This document shows positions 1 through 12,124 of a stretch of DNA of 64,000 nt, piece after piece (position 1 is the first letter of the stretch; each line of letters opens with the position of its first letter). This stretch comes from Oncomelania hupensis (lineage: Eukaryota > Mollusca > Gastropoda > Littorinimorpha > Pomatiopsidae), in assembly GCA_036898135.1 (NCBI GenBank), contig CM072514.1, positions 84,001,122-84,065,121 on the forward strand, in the 5' to 3' direction. The notes below the pieces were generated by a model. The model was not told where the DNA came from, searched no databases, and was given only the letters and a program-made list of their open reading frames with translations. The position numbers were made by a program, and so were the translations under genes.

Positions 1-2096
1 TGGCTTAATTATACACCTTTAAAAAAGTGCCCAAGGATCTCGGTGAACAGTAAATTTGTATTCCGCAACCAAACCAATGGACTAATTCCCAAAATGAATG
101 TACTTAGCAGTAATTTATTAACTCCCTTACTATTTGAGCTCTCTTATATTTCCATCTTTGTATTCCATATACATTTGGCATGCTTCCTAAACTATAAACA
201 GTACTACCATGACATCTTTGATCTTTGGGTGTTGTCAAAAAGATACAAGCGTATTTTTTTAAAAGACAATTTTGTAAATTGGATTTTTTCAGATTTGTTT
301 TTTTCTATAGGTGGAATTTAAAAATTTAAAAAAAAAAATTTAAAAAAAAATCATAAATGTGCTAATTTTCTGTACAGATCATTCCCACTTTGTGTAATCG
401 ATAGTGAGAATGGAACTGTCGAATTTATCTTTGTAGCAGCAGTGCAGTTTGGGGGGAAAAAATGCATGAAATCCAACTATACACAAACTTTTCAGGAAGC
501 ACTCTGTACAGTTTCCTACGATGTGCCTAAGCCTTAGGTAGTTTGTGAGAGTGGTGTGTGTTTGTTTCTCTGAATAAAGTTACTTCACTGTAAACTAAAG
601 TGGGTTTTCAGTCTTCTTCTGAATGCCTCAGCACAATTTGGCCCTTTTAGTGCATTCCATAATTCAGGGACTGCATTCTGTGGAAGGATCTGTAACTGAG
701 TAACTGAACGTCATCAGGTATCGAAGCAAATGTCCCATCTCCCATGATGGCCCAGACAGGAGCTTATTCCTTTCAATATAAGAAACAAAATTCTCTGTGG
801 TCAGAAATCTGTGTGTATGTGTGTGTGTGTGTATGTGTATTATCTACACCAAGCCCAATAATTTATTATTAGAACTCAAACAAATTATTGTGCTTTTTCT
901 TTTTTTCTTTTTTTTTCTTTCTCTTTTTTTTAAAAAATTGAAATGTGGACTAGAAACATTGCAATGACTTGCAGTATGAGTGAAACGAATGAAAAAAAAA
1001 ACAAAAAAACAAGCGGAACACTGGTTGTGTGAAAAGATGAGCAGAAAAAAAACTAAGTATGTGAGCGGATGTTTGTCATTTGTAAAGTATCGAGACGTGA
1101 CTCAATCCAAAGTGTGTTTTGCATTTGATTCATTATTAAAAGTGTAAATATTTGTCAATGAATGCATGGCTTGTACATAACGTTTATACTTAGGGCCTTT
1201 TTTCCCTCTCTCACCGTTATTTACTATTATTGTTGTGTGTTGTGTACATCTTTGTCACATGTAGGAAGCATTTCCAGATGTGTACATTAATTAAAGTAAA
1301 TTCTACTTTTTTTTCACCTTCATTACTACTGTGAAATTAATAATAATGACGAAAATTATGTAACAGGAATAAAATGAATGTGCTAAGAACAAGTGTTTGT
1401 GGTTTTAAAAAAACAAATCGGCTTCAAAGGTTTTCATGTTTGTAGTTCGCTCCTATATTGGAGCTGAAGGTGGAGTTACATGAACAACAAAAAGACCCAC
1501 AAAATATTTGTGAAAAATAAAAATGTTTGTGTTGGTTTTTACGGTGGTTCACCTGTGTGATCATGTCCGAATAAAAATGTCGCACGTTTTACAACTTATT
1601 CTAAAAGTTTGTTGCACCAACAGAGTGGTAGTGGTAGCCCAAAGACCTTTGCCGCTTGTTACTTTCCGTAATATCGTAGTGTGCGGAAGAGTTCAGTCCC
1701 CTTAACATGGGGCTGAAAAGTTGGCCTGCCTATGTTAAGTCTGTATGTGAGTGCACCTTGTTGTCATTGCAGGAGCATAGTGTCATATGCACTGATAATG
1801 TTATATGAAATACCTTTTGGACAAACCATTACAGTGCGCTTAAGATATAAATGTCTTGTTAGTTGATTGTTATATATGGAGAGCCTATTGTGTAAGTTGC
1901 AGCTTATGTGTGTTTTCTCCACTTTAATTCTGTCATATGCATGCAGTTTTGAAACTAAAGTGGAAAGACAGAGAGAGAGATTAAATAAAACTGAATGATC
2001 TGTTCTGAATGTATTGTTTACCGTAGTATTTTACAAACGCACTCAAAACAGTAGTGTCGAGATAAATACAATGAACACATTACGTACAAGGTTCAT
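1..2096. other. AT-rich non-coding DNA, possibly a 3' UTR
   Basis: No recognisable coding sequence is seen; the open frames are short and low in complexity. AATAAA hexamers on the plus strand lie near 573, 1368, 1570 and 1984. That would fit the long 3' UTR of a plus-strand gene ending upstream of the window with several poly(A) sites, but no coding exon is present to confirm it. A short GT repeat lies near 812-838. Confidence 0.3.
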
Positions 2097-2863
2097 CAGG
2101 GCTTCCAATCTTCCGCCATTCGGCGAATTTCCGCCATTTAAAAAAAATTTCAGCCGAAAAATTTTAAAGTTCCACCGTAGAAAACTGCCGAGGTAAAAAT
2201 TTCATAGGGGCTCCAAAATATCCGTAACACAGTCTCAGTTTGGTTGATCTGTAATTGGCTGGTTTCGAAGACTGGAAACGGATCATCGTTCTGTTTGCCA
2301 AATGCCTTTCCTACTACTGATGGCCTAAAAGGTGCAAAACCATTTTTCATCACCATAACTGTGTATGCATTTGACCATAATTTTTTGTAAAAGCAGAACT
2401 AGTAGGAGTAGTTTAATATTATGAACATTCTATGTAACACTAACAGAGTAGACCATGAGTGACTTGCTAGTGAGGATTGTATTCTGTATTGTATTCTGAA
2501 TTCATTGTGGTTTTACTAAGTCAGCTGCACAAGAAAAATCTCTTCTAATTGCAGATTTTGGTAAGTCACTTTTTGCTGAACATTCCTTTTTTTTTTCTTC
2601 AGTTTTTGCTTTTAAGATATGAAGCAATTAAGATCGTTAAAATGTGGTAAATTCCATCTTTGCCTTAATTATTCTCTATTCATGTGAGACCTTACATCAA
2701 ACCTTTTGTAAATCACTTATTTTCTTTCTTCTACTTCACTCTCACTAATAAAATTGTTTCTTTTATAGCAGACAGTGTTGTGACAGTGTTTGGGGTCGTG
2801 GGCTCGTGACCTCGTCACTCGGTCATTTTCCTCCTTTTTTATCTCAGACCATTGGAAGCCCTG
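2097..2863. mobile_element. CAG-ended non-autonomous DNA transposon
   Basis: The left end reads CAGGGCTTCCAA and the right end is its exact inverse. The element is flanked on both sides by GTTCAT, giving a perfect 6-bp target duplication (2091-2096 and 2864-2869). No transposase domain was recognised inside. The termini resemble the hAT superfamily, but hAT elements normally make 8-bp duplications, so the superfamily is left open. Confidence 0.75.
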
Positions 2864-2869
2864 GTTCAT

Positions 2870-4266
2870 CTTTATGCAGTGAATTAAGTGTGGAAATGCC
2901 ATGACAACAATGTTTATTCACAATTTCTTCTTCAAATATTCATTGTTTCTATTCAGAAATGCCCCACCAGGACCGGCTTGCCAGCAATTGCTACGTAACC
3001 TGAACTGCACTGGTAGCCTTGTCATACAGACTTACAATCTTCAGTGTAAAATGTTTTTTAAAGTGTTGCATGTTTTACTTCTCTCTTTCTTTACATTAAT
3101 AATTAAGGGTTTTCTCTTTCTTTACATTAAAGTACTATTTTTGTTTTTAATTCTTTACTCATCTATTAGTGTTTCAAAATTCCCTTATTTGGCTGTGCCC
3201 AAAAAAAGAGTCAGCCTTTGGGTCCTAGTTTTTGGAAGTACAATGCATAAAAATTGCTAGTGCAAAAGCTTAATTTAAAGCCTATCGCTAAACAGATTTG
3301 GTTTCTTTAATTTAACGTCTATTCACCTATGTGATTTTAGACGAGTAAACCGATTTATCTTAGAGAGATACGAAAAAAAATAAGTACAGCTTTATGGCGC
3401 TAACAGATTGATTTTCTTTTTGAAAGTTTATTAGCAAATATTTGATATTAAAATGGACATAAGACATACAACTTTATTTCACTTCAAATATTACTAGAAT
3501 TTGCCTTGCGCGTCGGGAAATAATACAACGATAAAAACATTAAAAGCAAAAGCACACACACACACGGAATTCCAACAAAAGGTAGGCCGAATGCAGAGTT
3601 TGTGCCTTGACACTCGCTAGTCAAAGGAGGTGCCACGACTGGGTTTAAAGTTGAACTATATCGTCAAAAATATTGGTTGCGGGACTCATAACCTGTGCAC
3701 CTTGTCGCGAGACTGAAAGTTGCTTGTCGCTGGCCTGAAAGTCGTGCTCCTAACCCCGGCTATAGATTGATATAGTCAAGCTCGATTTCGAATCTGGCAA
3801 GGCAAAAATGACACAGGTACATAACATAATGACTCGTTGCCATGGTGCAATTTGGACAGGCCAATGTTTACAACATATTGCCTGGTTACTAATCGCATCA
3901 GCAAGCCTAGACCTCGGCCACTTTGAACTAAAGCTTTTTGACACTGATGCTCAAACTGTCGGGGGGGGGGGGGGGGGGGGGGGGATGTTTAACTCCTTTC
4001 CGACACACACGCATGCTTTAGCTGTCAAGGGATGTAATCCCTTTCTGACACTACTGCTTTGGTCAACAGCATGCTTTTTAGTGTGACTAGCCCACATTTG
4101 CAAAACACTCTAAGATAATTTGACTAGCCCATATTTGCAACCCAATCTCAGAAGATAATTCGGAGTAGGTTGTTTTCAAGACAACTGTTGCAGCAATGTT
4201 GCGCATCCGACTTCCCTTTTATTCATGCACATACAACATAAAATACTGAATCACAAAATACTGAAC
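2870..4266. other. Non-coding stretch with a short tandem duplication
   Basis: No gene was recognised. A roughly 40-bp unit beginning GACTAGCCCA is tandemly duplicated with divergence at about 4085-4160. The open frames here are short and look random. Confidence 0.3.
3961..3984 (+). repeat. Poly(G) run of 24
   Basis: An uninterrupted run of 24 G residues. It creates a spurious glycine-rich open frame. It is one of several expanded G or C runs in the window. Confidence 0.95.
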
Positions 4267-4459
4267 AGCTCTGCCGTGAACTGACAAAACCAAGCAAGTC
4301 CACAAAACCTACTTTCGAGAAAATCGACGTTTTGTGTTGCGCTATATTACGCGATCGTTTTTGGAAGTTTAAGGGCATACTATAATGCAATTCCTCGATT
4401 TAAGAGTGCATACCTTGAATGTTAAAGAAATGTTTGATAGATTTGATGTTTTAAGACTA

Positions 4460-4680
4460 TCTGTGGACTTGCTTTGTTTTGTCAGATTATTCTTGAGATA
4501 GATCTTTGTTGAGAACATGACAAAACCAAGCAAGTCACCCGCTTGGTTTTGTCAGTTTATTATTGAATTAAATCCTTGTTAAAAAAATTCACAAAACCAA
4601 GTAAGTCAAATCCGCTTGGTTTTGTCAGTTTATTATTAAGTAAATCCTTGTTTTCAAAATTCACCAAACCAAGTAAGTCC
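4460..4680. repeat. About 75-bp tandem repeats with internal palindromes
   Basis: About three units, each containing CTTGGTTTTGTCA and its complement TGACAAAACCAAG separated by about 40 bp of AT-rich sequence. The units could act as repeated transposase-binding sites, which is inference. Confidence 0.75.
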
Positions 4681-5094
4681 CATAGGCCGTTTCGTTTCTT
4701 TGTTAAAAAGTCTGACGAGATGAGTCATATAAGTTGGGTTTGGTAAGATGTGGGTGCGGCAGTTACAGTGAGTGTATATGTGTGCCTGTTTATTGTTTTT
4801 AGCCATTCTTCACTTAATATTTCTGGGTTGGTATGCAGGAGTCATGGGTTTTTTTGCTCTCCCTTCAAAATAATATTAGATGCAGCCAATTTAATTTTAA
4901 AAATACAAAACTAATTTCCTTTCAGTTTCCTATTGTAGCGATCTTCCTGCCTTTACACCACGTGTATGTATTGTATTTTGTTGCCCTTGGTGTGTGTCTG
5001 TAATATATTTGTTGCTGTTTGATTGTGGGTTCGGGCCTGCATAGAATAGGCCCAACGTTTCTCGGCGTGTCGTAAGAGGCGACTAACAGGGGTA

Positions 5095-6320
5095 ATGTTA
5101 GCACGGCATCACTGGGCGAAAGTCTTCTACACAGAAGTCACCGGCCAGGGCGAGGAACCTCACGTTGCTACAGGTTCAACGACCACGAGCTCGGGGCCAA
5201 GGCGAGCCACACTGTATTCGTGGATTTCGGCTGTGCCCAACAGCCTGGAGAGGATTGGGCACCGCCAGGTCCTTTTTTGCCCAAGACACACTACATGCAT
5301 GATGACACTATCCACTAATTCCATACCGGATAGGTCGTCGCCCGGCTCAAGGACCGCGCCATCCGCTGGCCACCAGGACGGAGGTGTTAAGTATGCTACT
5401 GATGGACAATTTAGCAAGATCCGCACGAGAAACAACATCGTCATAGGAACCTGGAATGTCAGGACCCTAACTGCGGAAGGAAAATTAGAAGAACTGGCCC
5501 ACGAGTTGGACCGGTATGGATGGAACGTTCTAGGTATCAGCGAACTACGCTGGAAAGGCCTAGGTGAAACAACGACCGACAAAGGCCACAAGCTCTATTT
5601 CAGCGGTAAAGATGACAGGCACGAACACGGGGTTGGATTCTTGGTCCACAAGAACATTCTAGCCACTGTCATGGGTTGCCGCCCAGTCTCCAGTAGACTC
5701 ATTACCATCCGCCTGAGAGCAACCCCTTTCAACATCACCATCATCCAGACCTATGCACCAACATCAGACTATGACGACAGCGAAGTGGAGGATTTTTATG
5801 AAAATCTACAGGCGGTCCTTGACCAAGTGCCGAAGAAGGACATAGTCATAGTGCAAGGCGACTGGAATGCCAAGGTTGGCCAAGATGCGCACCACAACTG
5901 GGGAGACACATGTGGACCCCATTGCAACAACGAGACAAATGACAGGGGTCTGAGATTCTTGGAGTTTGCCAGTTACAAAAATCTGGTACTGGCAAACACG
6001 CTTGGTCTCCACAAAAACTCCAGACGATGGACATGGCACAGTCCCGGGGGTGGGGGGGGGGGGTGGGGGGGAGCATCACAACCAAATAGACTACATCATG
6101 GTCAAGAAACGCTTCAGATCAAGCATCAACATTGGCAGGACACGCACTTTTCCAGGAGCAGACATCGAAAGTGACCACGATCTCTTGATGATGTCTTTCC
6201 GGCTCCACTTGAAGAGAGTAAATACTGCACTAGACTGAAGTTCGACCTGGACAAACTGCAAGACCCGGAGGTGGCAGAACTATTTCAGGCCACTATTGAA
6301 GGGAAATTTGCACCACTGCT
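5095..6320 (+). pseudogene. RTE endonuclease domain, frameshifted
   Basis: The frame from about 5431 shows APE-type endonuclease motifs: GTWNVRTL at the start, then ISELRW, QTYAPT, GDWNAKVG and a late NQIDYI followed by SDHDLL. This domain nicks target DNA to prime reverse transcription. A G-rich run at 6046-6071 shifts the frame between WTWHSP and NQIDYI, so one protein cannot be read through. The coding sequence is then cut by the solo LTR at 6321 and resumes in the same frame at 7155. Confidence 0.85.
6046..6071 (+). repeat. Interrupted poly(G) expansion inside the endonuclease frame
   Basis: G runs of 5, 12 and 7 separated by single T residues. The expansion shifts the reading frame of the LINE endonuclease. 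Confidence 0.9.
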
Positions 6321-7154
6321 TGTCACGAAACCGTGGGTAAGTTGTTATGATCATAGAGAAGTCGTGTTGCATGTGCTAAGCATGTAGTGATTGGACAGCC
6401 AATCAAAACGATTTCTTGTATGACGTATACTGGAGTATATAACGAAGGGATGCTGGGTAGTTGGTTAGGGAATCTAGGAGATGTGTGTGATGACTGAGAG
6501 AGAGAGCGTATCTTTGGGAGGCGGTCCGACCGGTTGTTGAAAGGTGAGTTAGATTATTTTATCAGAAGTCTTACTTTGAAAGAATTCGGAATTCGGTTTC
6601 GGAAGTTAAGATATATATTTATGGTTAGCAGTTTGCTAATTTCATTTGATAATATTTACAGGTTTATTGATGCTTGTAATGACCGGTCGGAGTCGTGTCT
6701 CAAAGTGAGTGATAGTTTGTAGGTATGCCTGTGTGTGTGTCTTCTGGGGGTGTATAGTGTAGAATAGGCCTAGTGTGGGAACTGAGGGTTAGTAGTAGTT
6801 TGTTAGCGTAGGGTAGCACAGTATGAATGAACTGAATGCCGTATATTGTGTGCTTGAGCTATTTTGAAATGAATTTGTATTTTGGGGGGTGAATAAAAGG
6901 GGCTAATTTCTTTATTATTTTATTATATTAAATATGTAAAATCTTGTATATGAATTTCCAGTAATTGTTTGAGATGCTTTTGAGTATTTTGAATACATGG
7001 AATAAATGTAGTTTTGATTCCCTCAGTTACTGACTGGTGTCAAATTATTATGTTTGTGTTGTGATGGTTAATATTTCTATTGCTCAGACTGCCTGTAGTC
7101 TGGAATCTTAATTTATACTAAATTTAGCGCACCTGCCCAAGGCAGTCTGTGACA
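6321..7154. mobile_element. Solo LTR (834 bp) inserted in the LINE
   Basis: Begins TGTCAC and ends GTGACA, with the same 5 bp, CTGCT, on both sides (6316-6320 and 7155-7159). TG...CA ends, a 5-bp duplication and no internal gene identify a solo LTR left by recombination between the two LTRs of a retrotransposon. A TATA-like TATATAAC near 6437 and an AATAAA near 6890 fit the plus orientation. The LINE frame is continuous across the insertion point. Confidence 0.85.
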
Positions 7155-9200
7155 CTGCTCATTTTGGGGGCTGGTGAAGTAGATGTCAACACCATGACCA
7201 CCACCTTCAACTCAACTGTGACAGATGCCGCCACTGAGATCCTTGGCAAGCACCGACCAAAGAAGAAGCCGTGGATCAAACCTGAACTTTTGGATCTGTG
7301 TGATAAACGAAGAGAGATTAAAAAAAAGAAAGAAAAAGAACACCTCACAGGGAGCTGATGTCTACCGAAAAGTCAACAATGACATCCGAAAAGGCATGCG
7401 CACAGCAAAGGAGAACTGGAAAGAAGATCAATGCCAGGAAATAGAGAACAGTCTGAACAAGAACAACAGCAAGAAGGCCTACCAGACTGTAAAGCGGCTG
7501 ACAAGTTTCAAACAGCCCAAAGTCTCCACGATCCAAAGCAAGTCTGGCATATGCCTAACAGAAGAACAAGAAGTCTTGGACAGATGGACAGAATACTGCT
7601 CTGACCTTTACAACCATACCCCAAATGGAGACCCATCAGTTCCCGAGAACAGAGAAGAAGGAATCCTCCCAATTCTCCGGGAAGAAGTTGAGGCAGCAGT
7701 GCAATCGCTAAAGAAAGGGAAGTCAGCGGGAGTGGACAACATACCCGCGGAACTTCTACAAGCAGGAGGAGAAGCGATGATTGATGCCCTCACCATTATC
7801 TGTAACAAGATCTGGCAGAGTGGAGAGTGGCCTATACCATGGGCCCAGTCGCTTGTCATCACTCTTCCCAAAAAAGGTAACCTTCAGGAGTGTGAAAATT
7901 ACCGCACCGTCAGCCTCATCATCCATCCCAGCAAGGTCCTCCTGAAAATATTACTCAACAGGTTGAAACCCCAAGCTGAACAAATCATAGCTGAAGAACA
8001 AGCAGGATTCAGGGAAGGGCGAAGTACCACTGAACAGATTTTCAACCTCAGAATAATCTGTGAGAAATACCTACAGCACCAACAACATCTATATCATGTG
8101 TCCATAGACTTCAAGAAAACGTTTGACCGAGTCTGGCATGCAGCTCTATGGGCAACAATGAAAGCGTACAACATCAGACCTAAAATTATTGAAGTCATCA
8201 AAACCCTGTATGACAAGGCTACCAGTGCAGTCCTCCACAACAGCGCCATCGGGAACTGGTTCAGAACAACAATCGGTGTGCGTCAAGGATGCCTACTCTC
8301 TCCAACACCCTTCAACATCTTCCTAGAACGCATCATGTCAGATGATCTTCCAGATCACGAAGGCACAGTCAGCATAGGGGGTAGAGCAATCTCCAATCTT
8401 CGTTTTGCGGATGACATTGATGGATTGGCTGGAGAGGAACAAGAACTTGAATAGCTGGTACAGAGGCTTGACACCACCTCCAAAGCTTGTGGAATTGAAA
8501 TAAGTGCAGAGAAGACCGAAATGATGACCAACAACACCAATGGCATCAACAAGGACATCAAAGTCCAAGGCCAATCCCTCAACACAGTGCATAGCTTCAA
8601 ATATTTAGGAGCCATTGTATCAGACAATGGGTCCCGACAGGAAGTCCTCTCCAGGATCGCACAAACAACTGCTGCCCTGACAAAGTTGAAGCCATTTGGA
8701 AAGACAGGACCATTATTCTACATTCCAAAGTAAGACTGCTGCGCTCCCTTGTCATCTCCATCTTCCTATTTGCTTGCGAAGCATAGACCTTCACAGCAGA
8801 TCTACAACGAAGAATACAAAGCATGGAGATGAGGTGCTACAGAAGACTTCTGGGCATTTCCTATACCCAACACATCACCAACGACGAAGTCCGACAGACC
8901 ATCACACAAGCCATTGGACAACACGATGACCTGCTCACAGTGGTGAAGAAACGGAAACTCCGATGGTATGGCCACGTCACCAGATCATCAGGCGTTGCAA
9001 AGACTATTCTGCAAGGCACAGTGCAAGGAGGTAGAAGAAGAGGGAGACCGAAAAAGAGGTGGGAGGACAACATTCGAGAATGGACTGGTTTGACACTGAG
9101 CGAAGCCATCAGGGCTGCTGAGGATAAAGAGAGATGGAGTATGCTGGTTAAACGATCATCTGTGGTGCCCATACGACCTCAGGGTTACGGGACAGGATAG
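7155..9200 (+). pseudogene. RTE reverse transcriptase and C-terminal region, with stops
   Basis: The open part 7225-8454 holds the reverse-transcriptase core: KKGKSAGVDNIPAE, LPKKGN, EEQAGFREGRSTTEQIF, DFKKTFDRVWH, GVRQGCLLSP, and the catalytic FADDIDG at about 8401-8421. A TAG at about 8452 ends the frame just after the core. The sequence continues recognisably through MRCYRRLLGISY to KRWEDNIREWTG at 9060-9080, but with a further TAG near 8785. The single-ORF endonuclease-RT layout fits the RTE clade. Confidence 0.88.
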
Positions 9201-9749
9201 GATAGGATAGGATAGTTTGTTTGTTTGTTTCCACACCTCGTGGAAGTTGCCGCGTAGGCGGAAGATCTACAGGATCCTTCATGGTGGGCAGGAAAGTACA
9301 TGAAGAAAAATCTTTTTTTTTAAAAGCCGAACACGTCCTTTGCTGACCGAAATTTCGTCATCATTTTCACAGGAAAATAATATTGCACAGCAGCAATAAC
9401 ATGGATTCTCACTGGTCCACTTCATCTTAAGGCGCTTTCTCATTGGTCGGGAGGACTTACTTTTCTTTGTCAGGTTATTATAGAAAATGACGTCATCATG
9501 CCAACTCGAGCATCAGCCAGAGGATCGCCGAAACAAAATCGCAGGGGACTTGCTTGGTTTTATCAGTTTATTCCCCCACTTAAATTTTTTTTAACAAGGA
9601 CTTACTCTATGATATCTCCAAATCTAAACATAGTTCGGATTTGATTTTTACAGGTAAAATGCGTCATTCTCTTGCAAGTTTGATGGCGCAAAAAACTCAT
9701 TTTCGACCTTAGGTGGACTTACTCGGTTTTGTCAAATCACGGCAGAGCT

Positions 9750-10214
9750 CCAACACGGAGTTTTATTTGTATTTAAGAGATCACGGACTCTTTGTAAGGA
9801 AATATATCTTTGTAGCAATATCTTCTCAACAAATAATATCCTGTGAAGACAAAACATAAAAGATTGTTTAACATTCACATTGTAAGCTGCCATTACGATA
9901 ATCATTATAAATGGAAACCATCGTCATCTTTAAAAAGTCATTTTCGGGTTATCTTCCAGTTGCTCAAACGTAATTACAGCATTCAAATAAAAAGCACCAT
10001 GCACACTCACAATGAGTCACACACACACAGGCACGCACACACACAAAGCTTTGGATGGTCAACTTGGATCTGCTTGCCATGACAGGGTCAAACTGACAGG
10101 ATTAGCTCCCATGTAAATGTCGCTCAATACTGGTTGACAGCTGCATTATGTCCCTTTGCTCTTGATTAGACCCCACAGCTACATTAAGGTAAAACTTTTG
10201 ACAAGAGTTTATCC
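9750..10214. other. Non-coding, with a short dispersed repeat
   Basis: No gene seen. The stretch near 10080-10210 resembles 13830-14010 and 15825-15910, sharing the words GACAGGATTA and CTCCC..GTCCAA. This is a dispersed repeat of unknown class. Confidence 0.35.
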
Positions 10215-10339
10215 CTTCAATAATGGTACCGAATGCAATCAATCTAAAATTTCAAAAATAAAACTTCAATTTCCTTTGTGTCTACCAGTAACGACGTCCC
10301 TGCCTCTGCACTCCATGTTTGAGTGATGCGTGTTTGGTG

Positions 10340-10625
10340 TGAGTGGGTGAAACATGGAAGTGGGGGAGCCTGCTAGCTCAATGGATAGGGGGTTGGTCTT
10401 CTATGCCAAAGGAAGGGATGAACTTATGTGACTTAAGTACGAGACCTTTGAGGTCACCGAGAGTTTTCTACGGTCTCCGCTCTCCCTTCAATAATGGTAT
10501 TGGAAGCAATCCGTCTAAAAATTTCAAAAATAAAAATTACAGTTTCTTTCCATCTTCTAACAGCGACCTGCCTTTACACCACTTGTTGATGAATGTGTGT
10601 TTGCTGTGTGTGTAGGAGAGTCTGT
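10340..10625 (+). mobile_element. tRNA-derived SINE
   Basis: Near 10368 the sequence CTAGCTCAATGGATAG matches a tRNA D-arm / A-box. The part from 10488 (CCCTTCAATAATGG...) repeats the sequence at about 10215-10340 in direct orientation, so a second, headless copy of the SINE body lies immediately upstream. The B-box is degenerate. It would be transcribed by RNA polymerase III if intact. Confidence 0.55.
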
Positions 10626-11070
10626 AACATGCGAGCGTGTATGTTGGTTACAGATCGCTGCACTCTGAGTATGATTAAGGAGTAAGGCGTGTATTCACAA
10701 CTTTCCGGTACCTCTCATAAAAACTCGTGGGTATCGCCATTATAAATTAAAACGAGGTTAGCATGAAACCAAGTTCCGGTCTAGCTTGTTTTGCTTTTAT
10801 CAAAGCTTGATGCGTGACTTTTAAATATGGCAAATTGCCGAAAACGACGATTGTTAGAGCCAGAAAACGAGTGGGATAAGTATAAAAACGGTGGAGGAAG
10901 TACATGCTCAGTGAAAGGATGCAAAAAACAATCATAGAGGCCTGTATTTGTGGCGACTTCGGAGGTGCGTCGATCATCGACAGAAAGTGAAACAGGACCT
11001 GAAGACTCTTGTAGTTTTCCATAGCTTCGCCGTCGCAACCTTCACAAAACACGAAGTAGTTGACTATGTT
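10626..11070. other. Non-coding, nothing convincing
   Basis: A 101-codon minus-strand frame (10747-11052) has no recognisable domain. The plus strand shows a short CSVKGC motif near 10910 that faintly recalls a THAP finger but is followed at once by stops. No gene is called. Confidence 0.25.
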
Positions 11071-11290
11071 AGGCGAGCGTTGTGGCCAAGTGGGCTAAGG
11101 CGGGACTAACTTGCCTTGTCCACAAGCCAGAAACCAATGGCGCCTGACAGATGTGGGTTCGAGCCAGCATCTGGGCGTTATGTTTTTCCGAATATTTTTC
11201 AAAAATTCACAAATAATGTTAGGTAGGTAGGGTTTAGGCGCGCCACTGGCGATAGAAAGGGATAATAAACTGCAGCAAAAAAAATAAAAA
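11071..11290 (+). mobile_element. tRNA-derived SINE (Ser/Leu-like head)
   Basis: The head contains TGGCCAAGTGG as A-box and GGGTTCGAGCC as B-box about 75 bp later, a spacing that suits a long-variable-arm tRNA (Ser or Leu type). The tail carries AATGTTAGGTAGG, GGCGCGCCAC and an A-rich end. Two relatives lie at 54022-54345 and 54369-54690. Confidence 0.8.
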
Positions 11291-12112
11291 TATGTGAGGG
11301 TACAATACAGGTGGCCAGTGACACATGTTATTATTCTTGAATATTTGGAAATAACTCACTAAAACGCGCGGAGAAAAAAAACGGAAGTATGTTTCATTGA
11401 GGGGATTCCCGTTGGTGCATAGGATAGCAGAAAAGTGTGAATAGATCCAGAATTATTATTATTATTATTATTATTATTATGTTGGTACAGATCGCCACAC
11501 TTTAAGCCAGATTGGTGATTTGAGGAAAAGCGGGTATATCATAACATCCAGCATTATTATTATTTCCTCTGTCCAAAACTTTGCTCGTTTGTTGTGCGCT
11601 TCAAACACTATTGTCTCTTATCTTCAACCTTTTATCTCTTCGTCTCTGTCTGTCTCTCTATCTGTCTCTTTCTCCTTCCTTATCACTCTATTTCTCTCAT
11701 TCACATCCACACCTACATTTGGCAAAAGTTCAGACGCCAAAAGTTCACCAATACATATATAGACACAATATTCTCCCTGAGTAAGTTTTAAAATTCAGCA
11801 AACTAATACTTTAAAATAAAATACAATATTTTTTTAAACTTGGACACACCTTTCATGCAATGAGTTAAAAAAAAACACACACACAAAAAACTTTGATCAA
11901 AGTAACAAAGTTGAGCACCCATAGAGAAAAACAACAACAAAAAAAACACGCAGGAACCCGATTCAAATATCTCACAAAACGGCCACTTCCATTCCCCTCC
12001 ACAACGGGTCTCCAAGTTTGAGCGTGCAACAAAGAAACACCCTCAATTTTGTTTAACAGCATTTTGCAAATATACTGTTAAGACCCAGAAAATGTTCGTT
12101 GGAACGATATTG
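11291..12112. other. Non-coding with an ATT microsatellite
   Basis: An (ATT)n run lies at about 11452-11480. A pyrimidine-rich stretch at 11630-11710 gives low-complexity open frames. No gene is seen. Confidence 0.35.
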
Positions 12113-12124
12113 CTGAGGCAGGCA

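Larger units (their letters stand above)
4900..9214 (+). mobile_element. RTE-type LINE, long copy, inactivated
   Basis: A plus-strand non-LTR retrotransposon with an apurinic-type endonuclease followed by a reverse transcriptase and a (GGATA)n tail at about 9194-9214. Such short microsatellite tails are typical of the RTE clade. The 5' limit near 4900-5000 is approximate. The element is broken by a solo LTR at 6321-7154, by a G-rich expansion at 6046-6071, and by stop codons in the reverse transcriptase. Related shorter copies lie at 32297-32501 and 58387-60826. Confidence 0.85.
4267..9749. mobile_element. Fold-back-like DNA element interrupted by an RTE LINE
   Basis: The left edge (AGCTCTGCCGTGA followed by TGACAAAACCAAG) reappears inverted at the right edge near 9720-9749, giving imperfect terminal inverted repeats of about 40 bp. 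Next to the left edge a unit of about 75 bp is repeated about three times at 4460-4680; each unit ends in complementary copies of the CTTGGTTTTGTCA motif, so the DNA can fold on itself. The same motif recurs near 9550. The LINE at about 4900-9214 lies inside. No clear target duplication was found, so the exact ends are uncertain. Confidence 0.5.

Noticed and set aside
43..321. 92-codon frame at the window start
   Set aside because: AT-rich, no recognisable domain, within likely untranslated sequence.
10747..11052. 101-codon minus-strand frame, and a CSVKGC motif on the plus strand
   Set aside because: No domain in the former; the latter hints at a THAP finger but is followed by stops and lacks the other conserved residues.
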